Source of the DNA: Rhizobium leucaenae USDA 9039
GTDB lineage: Bacteria > Pseudomonadota > Alphaproteobacteria > Rhizobiales > Rhizobiaceae
DNA: 64,000 nucleotides
Assembly: GCF_000426285.1 (NCBI RefSeq)
Contig: NZ_AUFB01000024.1
Span: 1 to 64,000 of the forward strand
Direction: 5' to 3'
Made by a program: the position numbers and the translations under genes
The notes under the pieces: model-generated
What the model was told of the DNA's origin: nothing
Database searches by the model: none
What the model saw: the letters and a program-made list of their open reading frames with translations, nothing else
In this document: in pieces, positions 1 through 8,052 of the stretch
Layout: the number at the start of each line of letters is the position of its first letter
How positions within the stretch are numbered: the stretch's first letter is position 1

Positions 1-232
1 CAAAGTCTCTTTCAAAGGATCCAAATCTCTTCAGATCCCGCAAGCTCCGCCGCCCACGTTTCTCTTTCTTCCATTCTTCAATTGTCAAATAACAGACCAG
101 TCATCCCGGTCGAATACCGCTCCCTCAAGCCCAAGCACCTAAGCTCAGAACCACCAATCAGCATCGCAGCCAATCCAGGAAACTCTAGAGCGAGAGACTT
201 CGTCGCCAGCAGCGCCGCCGCCCTCGTCAGTG
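1..232 (-). other. rRNA operon leader (16S gene outside window)
   Basis: Read on the minus strand, this stretch has no convincing protein gene but resembles the 5' leader of a rhizobial rRNA operon. It follows a strong promoter (239-268) and carries a boxA-like antitermination segment with the core TTTGACAATTGAA at about 77-90, followed by an AAAGAGAAACGTGGGCGGCGG run at about 40-62. I recognise these from rhizobial rRNA operons by memory, not alignment. The 16S gene would lie to the left of base 1. A short rightward frame at 82-264 is judged non-coding. Confidence 0.6.
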
Positions 233-238
233 ATCGGG

Positions 239-268
239 CTTATAGACCCCACACCCGAACATAGTCAA
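239..268 (-). promoter_or_regulatory. Strong sigma-70 promoter, probably rrn P1
   Basis: On the minus strand there is a -35 TTGACT (263-268), an 18-base spacer and a -10 TATAAG (239-244). An A/T-rich stretch just upstream (about 275-310) could act as an UP element. The downstream sequence beginning GACGAGGGCGGC is what I associate with rhizobial rRNA leaders. The promoter fires leftwards, away from the small gene at 591. Confidence 0.65.
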
Positions 269-590
269 CACCCTCACTGTAAAAATTCTGACATTTTTGT
301 AACTAGCTGATTTTACTGGGGGATTTTCGCTGCGCCTGAGAAGAGCGCTTCGGTCCCCCGCAAACTCGGCAAAAAATTTTGTCCCATTGGTCAAAATTTC
401 CGGCTTTTGGCGAAGGTAAGCCATTGCGGACCGGCAGGGATAATCGCGTTTCTGCGCTGCGAGGCCAATTCATGGTTAATGAACCCTTGCGGCCAGGGAC
501 GGTCCTTTAAGCCTTTTTATCTAAGCGAGGTCTCATAAAAACCAATATTTTACATGAGATTTCTGCTATAAAAGAAGGTGGGAGGACACC
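269..590. other. Intergenic region, no gene seen
   Basis: About 320 bases between the leftward rrn-like promoter and the rightward small gene at 591. It contains A/T-rich tracts near 280-310 and 535-575 but no reading frame with a credible ribosome binding site. The last 15 bases hold the GGGAGGAC ribosome binding site of the next gene. Confidence 0.5.
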
Positions 591-797
591 ATGGAAACAA
601 CAAGACCAGAGAGCATCGTCGAAGTCAGCGTCGACAGCGCCACCGGACGGAGGGCGCTCGGCATCATGAATATGCGCCAGGCATTGGATCTGCCTGACCT
701 GCCGAGCTTCACTTATACCCATCCGGATCCGCAAAAGGCCGCCGCAGGCATCGTCGTTAGCCGGGAGGAACTGAAGCGCTTCCTCACCCGTCATTGA
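591..797 (+). CDS. Small conserved-looking protein of unknown function (68 aa)
   Basis: A 68-residue soluble protein, moderately charged, without signal peptide, membrane segment or cysteines. The start is well supported by GGGAGGAC six bases before ATG. The middle contains RRALGIMNMRQALDLPDLPS and the end VVSREELKRFLTRH. I do not recognise a domain. It stands alone between the rrn-like promoter and a convergent sensor kinase gene 63 bases away, so context gives no functional clue. Confidence 0.6.
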   Translation: METTRPESIVEVSVDSATGRRALGIMNMRQALDLPDLPSFTYTHPDPQKAAAGIVVSREELKRFLTRH

Positions 798-860
798 GCG
801 GTAACGCGACAGATGGCACAGATCGCGCACTTGCGCGCGAACCCTCGGCTATGCCCTAAA

Positions 861-2210
861 TCAGGCGGCAACCCGACTGCTCGTTGCCAGCGGCAAAAGC
901 ACGATGGCATTGAGGCCGCCGCCATCGCGATCCTCCAGGCAAAGCGCGCCGTTGTGCGCATCGAGGATTTGCCGGACGATCGTCAGCCCCAAACCACTCC
1001 CACCGAGATCGCGATTACGCGATTCCTCCAGACGAACGAAGGGTTCGAGCACATCCTTGCGCCGCTCCATCGGAATGCTCGGGCCACGATCACCGATAAT
1101 GATGGCGGCGTGATCGTCGCGGCACTCGATGTCAATATCGGCCCTGCCGCCATAACGCAGCGCATTGTCGATCAGATTGTCCAGCACCCGGGCCAGCGCC
1201 GTCTGTGGGATCGTCACCGCCAATTCTCTTCCGAGCGGTAACAGCGAGGCAATATCCGGTCTGTCCTGCCGCTCGGCGACAACAGCGCAAACAGCCGCAT
1301 TGAGGTCGGCGATATCCCTTCCTCCGGAAACGACGGTGCTGCTGGCAAGGCCTAGCGCCTCTTCGACGAGGCGCTGCATGGCTTCGACATCGGCAATCGC
1401 GCGCTCGCGATGCGGCGTGTCCGGCATCATCTCCATGCGCAGACGGAAACGGGTGAGATAGGTTCTGAGGTCATGAGAGATCGCGCCCAATATCAGGGTG
1501 CGATTGTTGATCAAGGCGGCGATGCGCAATTGCATGCCGTTGATGGCGCGGATCAGGAGGCGCAGCTCACAGGCGCCCCGCTCCGGAATTTCGATGGGCT
1601 GCAAGCCCTTTCCAATGGAATTGACGGTGCGTGAAAGACGCGTCAGCGGCCGCGTCTCGCGCGCGACCGCGACGACGGCGATCACAGCGACCAGCACGCC
1701 CAAAAGTCCGGCCATGAAGCCCACCGGCACGCCGCGCAACCGCACTGTCGGGGTATCGGCCAAGCTGAAGATGGCAACCTTGCCGCCGGCAACGCCGATC
1801 GACACTTCGATGGTCCGGTCGGGAGCACCGACCGAAAACCAGCTTTGCGGCCGTTCCGGGAGCGAGCGCAGGCTGAAATAGCGATCTCCAAGCGCCATGT
1901 TGGCAAGCTCGCGAGCCAGTTTGCGGCCAAGCGTCGGATCGGCGGCATTATTTTGCGCGGGCGCCGTGGCATCGACCAGGCGCAGATCGAGACCCGTGGC
2001 GTTCAGCGCCCGCGCGGCCTGCTCCTGCGCCTCGGGCGGAATGGCATCGAGCAGGCGCACCGCCGACTTGACCTGCATCGCCGGCGATAGCTGGTGGCTG
2101 AGCGGCGAATCCGGTTTCAAACTGGCGGCAACGAAGGCGGCGAGCTGGATGACGAACAGTGCCACGGCGACGATCATGATGATGCGGGAAACGAGACCGA
2201 GTTTCAGCAT
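861..2210 (-). CDS. Sensor histidine kinase
   Basis: Membrane sensor kinase (449 aa) of a two-component system. Two transmembrane helices (about residues 8-30 and 162-184) bracket a periplasmic sensor domain of about 130 residues. A HAMP linker follows, then the phosphoacceptor box SHDLRTYLTR with His246, the N box DNLIDNALRYG (about 344-354), a GDRGPSIP G1 box and a GGSGLGLTIV G2 box. All catalytic elements look intact. The response regulator gene lies immediately upstream with a 3-base gap, so the two are co-transcribed. The signal is unknown; the periplasmic domain has no fold I recognise. Family resemblance is to EnvZ/RstB-type kinases. Confidence 0.9.
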   Translation of the reverse strand: MLKLGLVSRIIMIVAVALFVIQLAAFVAASLKPDSPLSHQLSPAMQVKSAVRLLDAIPPEAQEQAARALNATGLDLRLVDATAPAQNNAADPTLGRKLARELANMALGDRYFSLRSLPERPQSWFSVGAPDRTIEVSIGVAGGKVAIFSLADTPTVRLRGVPVGFMAGLLGVLVAVIAVVAVARETRPLTRLSRTVNSIGKGLQPIEIPERGACELRLLIRAINGMQLRIAALINNRTLILGAISHDLRTYLTRFRLRMEMMPDTPHRERAIADVEAMQRLVEEALGLASSTVVSGGRDIADLNAAVCAVVAERQDRPDIASLLPLGRELAVTIPQTALARVLDNLIDNALRYGGRADIDIECRDDHAAIIIGDRGPSIPMERRKDVLEPFVRLEESRNRDLGGSGLGLTIVRQILDAHNGALCLEDRDGGGLNAIVLLPLATSSRVAA

Positions 2211-2213
2211 GGT

Positions 2214-2933
2214 TCAGACATCCCTCACATCGACGGTCAGGAGATAGCCGGCATTGCGGACAGTGGTGATGACCTGCGCGCCGTCGGGCAAATAATGCGC
2301 AAGCTTAGTGCGCAGGCGCGAGACGGTCACGTCGATGGTGCGATCGAAGGGATCGGCACCGCGGCCGCGCGTCCAATCGAGCAATTGGTCGCGCGAGAGA
2401 ACCCGGCGCGGTCGTTCCAGGAAGCAGACAAGCAGATCGAACTCAGCGGTCGTCAGACGCACCGGACCCTCGCCTTCGATCTCGATCGCCCTGCCGTCGA
2501 GATCGACGATGAGGCCCGCAAAACTCTTGCGCCGGCGCGGGCCGCAGCCTTCCTCCGGCCGTTCGGGACCGGAGCGGCGCAGGATGGCGCGGATACGCGC
2601 CAAGAGCTCGCGCGGGTTGAAAGGTTTGCCGAGATAATCGTCGGCACCCATTTCAAGGCCGAGAATGCGGTCGATATCATCGGACTTCGCCGTCAGCATC
2701 AGGATCGGCACTTGGCTGCGCGCCCGTATGCGGCGGCAGGCCGACAAGCCATCCTCGCCAGGCAGCATCAGATCGAGAATGATGAGATCGGGAAAACCCC
2801 TGACAAGTGCGCGATCCATGGCGGCAGCACTTTCGACCGCTTCGACGGCAAAACCCTCGCGGCTCAGGAACTCCTCCAGAAGCGCCCTAATTTCGCGGTC
2901 GTCCTCGACCAGAAGAAGCGATGCAGAAACCAT
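2214..2933 (-). CDS. OmpR-family response regulator
   Basis: DNA-binding response regulator (239 aa) paired with the kinase just downstream. The receiver domain shows acidic pocket residues Glu10, Asp11 and Asp12, phosphoacceptor Asp54 in LDLMLPGEDG and Lys83 in LTAKSDD. A C-terminal winged helix includes LSRDQLLDWTRGR and DVTVSRLRTKL, typical of OmpR/PhoB proteins. I chose the ATG at 2933, giving MVSASLLLVEDD, because it places the first beta strand at the N-terminus; a longer frame reaches 3041 but its extension is unlike the family. A direct repeat in the upstream region (2984-3004) may be its own binding site. Confidence 0.88.
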   Translation of the reverse strand: MVSASLLLVEDDREIRALLEEFLSREGFAVEAVESAAAMDRALVRGFPDLIILDLMLPGEDGLSACRRIRARSQVPILMLTAKSDDIDRILGLEMGADDYLGKPFNPRELLARIRAILRRSGPERPEEGCGPRRRKSFAGLIVDLDGRAIEIEGEGPVRLTTAEFDLLVCFLERPRRVLSRDQLLDWTRGRGADPFDRTIDVTVSRLRTKLAHYLPDGAQVITTVRNAGYLLTVDVRDV

Positions 2934-3294
2934 GGCGCATCCATGCGAGGCGAAGGGCGGCTTTGACAACAAAGAAACGGCCGGCGTTACAAACTGTAAC
3001 AAATTTCCGCTGTTCTGAAAAATTCCGGCAACAGACGCCATGCAGGTTCACCGCGACGGCCCCCCTTCGGAGCGGACGGCGACAGCTACCCCGGCATCGC
3101 CGCACTCGACCCATCGCCGCTCCGAGCCGCCGCAGGGCTTGCGTCGACAGGGCGCAAGCCCTGCCTGTCCTGTGTGTTTCCCTTGTTGCGATTTGCGTCG
3201 CGACGTTCCTCATGCGAATGGTTGGCCTGGTGCGAAGGATTGCCCTTGTCGGGCTGATGCCTGACCATCGGCAACACCAAGAACGAGGCTAAGG
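2934..3294. other. Intergenic region between divergent genes
   Basis: About 360 bases separating the leftward two-component pair from the rightward pseudouridine synthase. Apart from the candidate operator at 2984-3004 I see only a GC-rich stretch with an imperfect hairpin around 3140-3175 (AGGGCGCAAGCCCT). No reading frame has both protein-like composition and a ribosome binding site. Confidence 0.45.
2984..3004 (-). promoter_or_regulatory. Candidate OmpR-type operator upstream of the response regulator
   Basis: On the minus strand the bases read TTTGTTACAG TTTGTAAC, two near-identical half sites spaced ten bases apart, the arrangement used by OmpR-family dimers. The same bases form a perfect inverted repeat GTTACA-N3-TGTAAC at 2986-3000. 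It lies about 50-70 bases ahead of the regulator start codon, which suggests autoregulation. This is inference from pattern and position. Confidence 0.4.
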
Positions 3295-4131
3295 GTGATC
3301 CAAAGGCATGCACCGCAGAGATCAGGCAAAGCTTCAAAAGGCCGGCAGGAGGCAGAGGGCAAGCGTGTGACCCTGCCGCGGGCGCTGTCGAAGCTCGGCT
3401 ATTGCTCACGCACCCAGGCGGAAGCGCTGATCGCTGCGGGCCGCGTTACAGTCGACGGCCGCAAAATCACCGATCCGGCCGCCTGGATCGATCTCGACCG
3501 GGCGCGGATTGCCGTCGATGGCGTCGAGATCGCAGCGGAAAAGCAGCTTTATTTCATGCTGAACAAGCCGCGCGGGCTGGTGACGACACGCGACGATCCC
3601 GAGGGCCGGCCGACGGTCTACGACTGTCTGAAAGATATCGACGCCCGGCATCTCGCGCCCGTCGGGCGGTTGGACAAGGCAAGCGAAGGATTGCTTCTCT
3701 TCACCAATGATACCGTGCTGGCGCAGGCGCTGCTCGATCCCGTCACTCATGTGAGCAAAATCTATCACGTCCAGGTCAACCGCATCATGGACCAGGAGCT
3801 CCTGAGCCGCATGGAACGCGGAATTATCGACGACGGTGAGCTTCTGACCGCCATCGCCGCCCGCCTGCTGCGCAGCGGCGACCGCAATGCCTGGATCGAG
3901 GTCGAGCTCAAGGAGGGGCGCAACCGGCAGATCCGGCGAATGCTGGAGGCGCTCGGCATCGAATGTCTGCGGCTGGTCCGCGTCTCCTTCGGCGACATCG
4001 CGCTCGGCGATCTTGCGAAAGGCGCGGTCCGGGCGCTGACGGAGGCTGAAATTCTCGGGCTTCGCCGCCGCGCGAGCATGGAAAAGAACGGACGAAATGG
4101 CCTGAAGGCGGGACGCAATGCAGCCTCATGA
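3295..4131 (+). CDS. RsuA/RluB/E/F-family pseudouridine synthase
   Basis: Converts specific uridines of rRNA to pseudouridine. An N-terminal S4 RNA-binding domain (LPRALSKLGYCSRTQAEALI, about residues 25-75) is followed by the catalytic domain with GRLDKASEGLLLFTND, whose Asp is the catalytic residue of the family, and the later KEGRNRQIRRMLEALG motif. The total of 278 aa matches RsuA-type enzymes. Two starts are plausible: GTG at 3295 with GAGG six bases upstream, and GTG at 3367, which begins directly at the S4 domain. The exact rRNA target cannot be told from sequence. Its end overlaps the next gene by 14 bases. Confidence 0.85.
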   Translation: MIQRHAPQRSGKASKGRQEAEGKRVTLPRALSKLGYCSRTQAEALIAAGRVTVDGRKITDPAAWIDLDRARIAVDGVEIAAEKQLYFMLNKPRGLVTTRDDPEGRPTVYDCLKDIDARHLAPVGRLDKASEGLLLFTNDTVLAQALLDPVTHVSKIYHVQVNRIMDQELLSRMERGIIDDGELLTAIAARLLRSGDRNAWIEVELKEGRNRQIRRMLEALGIECLRLVRVSFGDIALGDLAKGAVRALTEAEILGLRRRASMEKNGRNGLKAGRNAAS

Positions 4132-4801
4132 TTTCTGGCAGGAGATCCATCCGCCGCATAGCTTTGACGCAAGCGGCGAATTCCACGATTTCTATGTGGC
4201 GGAACTTCCCGACGGACGGCAATTGCGCCTGCCGATCCGTGTGTTGGCCGATGGCAATCACGCGCTGGCCTCGCTGATTATCAATCAGGCGAGTTTTTCC
4301 GTGCAGGAGGCGCTGGCCGAAGCACTGGCCGCAGGCCTCGCCGCCCATGATGTCGATGTCGTCACCGGACTGCCGACGCTCGGGCTGACACTGGCAAGCG
4401 CGGTTGCCCGCGCGCTCGGCCATCAGCGTTACGCTCCGCTCGGCACCTCGCGAAAATTCTGGTATCGCGAGGATCTGTCGGTTGCTCTTTCCTCCATCAC
4501 CACGCCGGACCAGGAGAAGCGGCTTTATATCGACCCGCGCATGCTTCCGCTCCTGCGAGGCAGGCGGGTTGCGCTGATCGACGACGTGATCTCGAGCGGT
4601 GCGTCGATCGTCTCCGGCCTGGAGCTCTTGGCCGCATGCGGCATCGAGCCTGTGGTGATCGGGGCCGCCATGCTGCAATCCGAACGCTGGCGCGAGCGGA
4701 TCGATGCTACCGGTAAGGCATGGAGCGAGCGGATCATCGGTGTGTTTTCGACGCCGATCCTCGAACGGAGCGGAAGCGGCTGGCGGCAGAGGCCCGCCTG
4801 A
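4118..4801 (+). CDS. Phosphoribosyltransferase-domain protein
   Basis: Type I phosphoribosyltransferase fold (227 aa). The PRPP-binding motif VALIDDVISSGAS lies near residue 150, preceded by a typical DVVTGLPTLGLTLASAVARALG segment. The substrate is not predictable: it resembles adenine/xanthine-type phosphoribosyltransferases but has a long N-terminal region without an obvious counterpart. The ATG lies inside the end of the pseudouridine synthase gene (14-base overlap), so the two are translationally coupled. No signal peptide; cytosolic. Confidence 0.75.
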   Translation: MQPHDFWQEIHPPHSFDASGEFHDFYVAELPDGRQLRLPIRVLADGNHALASLIINQASFSVQEALAEALAAGLAAHDVDVVTGLPTLGLTLASAVARALGHQRYAPLGTSRKFWYREDLSVALSSITTPDQEKRLYIDPRMLPLLRGRRVALIDDVISSGASIVSGLELLAACGIEPVVIGAAMLQSERWRERIDATGKAWSERIIGVFSTPILERSGSGWRQRPA

Positions 4802-4879
4802 CGACAGTCCCGCGCCGGGGCTGTACAGAATCGGCAGGCTGGTTCATTCTGGGTCCAAGCGAATCTCCGGGGCCTGCCC

Positions 4880-6625
4880 ATGACGTTCGAACAAGCATCC
4901 CTGCTGATCCTTCTTGGCCTGATGTTGGCGCTGTTTTGTCTTGACCGTTTCCGGATCGAGGTCATCTCGATCGCCGGAGTGCTTGCCGGATACGTGCTCG
5001 GCCTCTATCCGGCGGAGGGGGTGTTTTCCGGCCTGGCGAGTCCGGTCGTGATCACCGTGATCGAAATTCTGCTGATCGTTCAGGTTCTTTCGCGGGCGCA
5101 GCTTTTCGGCGCGCTGGCCGACCGACTGCTTGCCGCAGATCCGCCCTCCTTTGTGATCATCGGAGTGCTTTCCGGGCTGACGGCCTTTATCTCGATCTTC
5201 ATGAACAATATCGGCGCCTATGCGATCGCGCTGCCGGTGGCACTGCGCATCGCCGACGTCACTGCCATTCCGCGGCGACAATTGCTGATCCCGATTTCGT
5301 TTTCGGCATTGCTCGGCGGATTGGTGTCGCTGATCGGCACGCCGGCCAACCTTCTGGTCAGCGACGCCCTGCTCAGGGCGACCGGACGCGGCTTCCACTT
5401 CTTCGATTTCGCCTATGTCGGCTTGCCGGTTGCCGTGGTCGGCGTGATTCTGATCGCGGCAACAGTCCCGCGCCTGTTTCCTAAATCGGGTGAGGAGGAT
5501 GCAGCCCCCGGCCAGACCATAGACCGGCAGATGATCGCGGAACGCCGGATACCGCATGGTTCTCCCTTGGTCGGGCAGCGGCTGGCGGACTGCGGCCGGG
5601 CTTTCGGTATCCAGCCGCACGCGCTGATTCGCGGCAGCCGCTTCGCCTCCCCTGTCGAAGGCGCCGTGATCGAGGCGGGCGACATTCTGCTTGCCGAAGG
5701 ACCGGACTTGCTGTTCGACAGGCTCTCGGCAAAGGGCGTGCTGATGCTCGAATCCCATCCCGATCCCTATGGATCCGACTTCGTTCGCAGCGAAGCGGTG
5801 GTCATGCCGCAAAGCACTTTGATCGGTTCACGCATCCAATCGCTGGAGGTTTTCCGCTCGCGGGGGGTTGCGATCACCGGGCTTTCCATGCGCTCGCCGC
5901 GCATCGACGGACGTTTCGACGATCTTACGCTTTCGATCGGCGATATCCTCAAGCTGGAAGGGCCAAAGCATGCCATTGCCGAGGCGCTGGAGGAGTGCGA
6001 ATGCCTGCCGCTGGCGGCGAGCTACGACCATACGCCGCCGCTGCGGTCCTTCTGGCCGCTGCTGATTTTTGCCTGCGGCGTGCTTGCCGCCGCCACCGGC
6101 CTGCTGCGTCCGGAGATTGCCTTTGCAGGCGTTATTCTGGCGATGGCATTGTTGAATTTCATCAACCTGCGCGCCGCGATCGCCGATCTCAACTGGCCGA
6201 TCATCATCATGCTGGCGGCGATGATCCCGCTCGGCACGGCTGTCGCGACATCGGGGACAGCGGAGACGCTTGCGGGCGGGCTCGGCACCGTCTTGCCGAT
6301 CGAGCGGCCGGTTTTCGGCGTCGCACTCATCCTGTTTCTGGCGATGGTGATCACCCCTTTTGTCAACAACGCCACCGTCGCCATCGTGTTGACGCCGATC
6401 GCCTTCGAGCTGGCTGCGAAGGCGGGGCATTCGGCCAATGCCTATCTGATTGCGGTCGCGGCCGGCGCTTCGCTCGATTTCATCACGCCGTTCGGGCATC
6501 ACAACAATACGCTGACCATGAGCATAGGCAGCTATCGTTTCACCGACTTCCAGCGCGCCGGCTGGCCGTTGACCATTGTCAGCTACGGGCTGGTGCTCGC
6601 ATTGATCGGCTGGTTCTGGATTTGA
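4880..6625 (+). CDS. SLC13/DASS-family permease with two TrkA-C domains
   Basis: Inner-membrane anion/sodium symporter-like protein (581 aa). N- and C-terminal halves are strongly hydrophobic, with repeated family motifs: FMNNIGAYAIALPVA near residue 110 and FVNNATVAIVLTPIAF near 495, plus SLIGTPANLLVSDAL near 152. Between the halves (about 205-375) lie two soluble RCK_C/TrkA-C-like domains, containing HALIRGSRFASPVEGAVIEA and VAITGLSMRSPRIDG. This domain order is standard for the SLC13 subgroup that includes candidate sulfate, thiosulfate or dicarboxylate carriers; substrate is not assignable. It follows the phosphoribosyltransferase gene by 78 bases. Confidence 0.85.
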   Translation: MTFEQASLLILLGLMLALFCLDRFRIEVISIAGVLAGYVLGLYPAEGVFSGLASPVVITVIEILLIVQVLSRAQLFGALADRLLAADPPSFVIIGVLSGLTAFISIFMNNIGAYAIALPVALRIADVTAIPRRQLLIPISFSALLGGLVSLIGTPANLLVSDALLRATGRGFHFFDFAYVGLPVAVVGVILIAATVPRLFPKSGEEDAAPGQTIDRQMIAERRIPHGSPLVGQRLADCGRAFGIQPHALIRGSRFASPVEGAVIEAGDILLAEGPDLLFDRLSAKGVLMLESHPDPYGSDFVRSEAVVMPQSTLIGSRIQSLEVFRSRGVAITGLSMRSPRIDGRFDDLTLSIGDILKLEGPKHAIAEALEECECLPLAASYDHTPPLRSFWPLLIFACGVLAAATGLLRPEIAFAGVILAMALLNFINLRAAIADLNWPIIIMLAAMIPLGTAVATSGTAETLAGGLGTVLPIERPVFGVALILFLAMVITPFVNNATVAIVLTPIAFELAAKAGHSANAYLIAVAAGASLDFITPFGHHNNTLTMSIGSYRFTDFQRAGWPLTIVSYGLVLALIGWFWI

Positions 6626-6714
6626 GGGGCAACCATACTTACTGGATGACGATGATCCCCTCCCGAAAAGCGATTCCGATTTCTAGTATTATGCGCTAAG
6701 GGTCCAACCATGAA

Positions 6715-6733
6715 GCATCCGCCGGGCGGATGC
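6715..6733 (+). repeat. Perfect short hairpin ahead of purC
   Basis: Arms GCATCCGCC (6715-6723) and GGCGGATGC (6725-6733) form a near-perfect hairpin 19 bases upstream of the chosen purC start at 6752. No T-run follows, so it is not a classical terminator. It could affect translation of purC or be incidental. Confidence 0.45.
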
Positions 6734-6751
6734 ACGAGCCTGCTGGTGACG

Positions 6752-7699
6752 ATGTTGCGAATTCTTTCCGAAGCCCATTTTCCGGAACTGCCCAATTATT
6801 ATCGCGGCAAGGTGCGCGAAAATTACGACCTGCCCGATGGCAGCCGCATCATCATCAGCACCGACCGGTTAAGCGCCTTCGACCGCATCCTCACCTGCAT
6901 TCCATATAAAGGACAGGTGCTGACGCAGACGGCGCGCTACTGGTTCGAGGCAACAAAAGACATCTGCCCAAACCATGTCATCGCCTATCCCGATCCGAAT
7001 GTCGTCGTCGGCAAGCGGCTGAACATCCTGCCGGTGGAGGTTGTCGTGCGCGGCTATCTTGCCGGCACGACCGGCACATCGATCCTGACGCTCTATAAAA
7101 AGGGTCAGCGCGAGATGTACGGCATTAGGTTGCCGGACGGCATGCGCGACAATCAGATCCTGCCGGAGCCGATCATTACGCCCACCAGCAAGGAATTCGA
7201 CGGCGGCCACGACGAACCGTTGACGCCCACGCAGATCGTCGAGCGCGGATTACTGACGAAGGAGCAATGGCGGACGTTGTCGGATTACGCGCTGGCTCTG
7301 TTCGCGCGCGGTCAGGAGATGGCCCGCAAACGCGGACTGATCCTCGTCGACACCAAATATGAGTTCGGCACCGACGAAAACGGCAACATCCTTCTCGCCG
7401 ACGAAATTCACACGCCGGACAGCAGCCGCTACTGGTTGGCCGACGGTTACCAAGAGAGCTTCGAAAAGGGTAAGCGCCCTGCAAGTTTCGACAAGGATTT
7501 CGTCCGTGCCTGGGTGAGCGAGCGGTGCGATCCCTATAAGGACGAGATACCCGAAATTCCGCTCGAGCTGATCGAACAGACTTCAAAGGTGTACATCCGC
7601 GCTTACGAAGCGATCACGGCTACGCCTTTCGTTCCCGACGACCGCGGTGCAACACCGCGCGACCGGGTTCGCGCAAGCCTCTCCCCCTATTTCCCATAA
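6752..7699 (+). CDS. purC: Phosphoribosylaminoimidazole-succinocarboxamide synthase, long ADE1-like type
   Basis: Joins aspartate to CAIR with ATP, the eighth step of IMP synthesis; cytosolic. Family motifs are YRGKVRENYDLPDG near the N-terminus (ATP-binding loop), STDRLSAFDRIL, VVVRGYLAGTTGTS and LVDTKYEFG followed by LADEIHTPDSSRYW. At 315 aa it is clearly longer than the approximately 240-residue E. coli type and resembles the yeast ADE1 type. Rhizobia typically also carry a short purC next to purS/purQ, which is not in this window, so this may be a paralogue. I chose ATG 6752 (MLRILSEAHFPEL); an ATG at 6710 would add a 14-residue tail encoded by a hairpin. Confidence 0.9.
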   Translation: MLRILSEAHFPELPNYYRGKVRENYDLPDGSRIIISTDRLSAFDRILTCIPYKGQVLTQTARYWFEATKDICPNHVIAYPDPNVVVGKRLNILPVEVVVRGYLAGTTGTSILTLYKKGQREMYGIRLPDGMRDNQILPEPIITPTSKEFDGGHDEPLTPTQIVERGLLTKEQWRTLSDYALALFARGQEMARKRGLILVDTKYEFGTDENGNILLADEIHTPDSSRYWLADGYQESFEKGKRPASFDKDFVRAWVSERCDPYKDEIPEIPLELIEQTSKVYIRAYEAITATPFVPDDRGATPRDRVRASLSPYFP

Positions 7700-8052
7700 G
7701 GAAACGTCCGAATTGGTCATTCAGCCCGTGCAGCGCGCCGAATGACCGCCTCAGAGTTGCGCCGGATCTCGAATCCTTATCCACCTGCTGCTTTAGGTGG
7801 CAAGGCGAAGGGTATGTTTTTTGCAACACTTCATAATTTTTTTACCTGAACCCCCCTATTTGTCATGGTCCCACAGCTGTTCCGCCGCGAAAAATCGCAA
7901 AAGGCACTGTGCTATTGCAAACTTGTTGATAGATTGACGCCGAATGCTTCGGGTCGTTTGTTGGTATTGCGTAGACAGAAGCGCCTACACACATGGGGTC
8001 ACGTTGACTCCGTAAGATAGTGACCATGTAAAATGAATTGTGGGATAATGTG
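7700..8052. other. Intergenic region
   Basis: About 350 bases between purC and the outer membrane lipoprotein gene. There is an inverted repeat GGTCATTC (7715-7722) / GAATGACC (7740-7747) and a second hairpin CCACCT/AGGTGG (7781-7800), possibly ending purC transcription without a clear U-tract. A/T-rich DNA at 7815-7865 and a TTGACT at about 8003 may belong to the promoter of the next gene. No coding frame is convincing. Confidence 0.45.

Noticed and set aside
82..264. 60-codon frame at the left edge
   Set aside because: Sits across the rRNA-type leader and promoter read on the other strand; translation is low-complexity.
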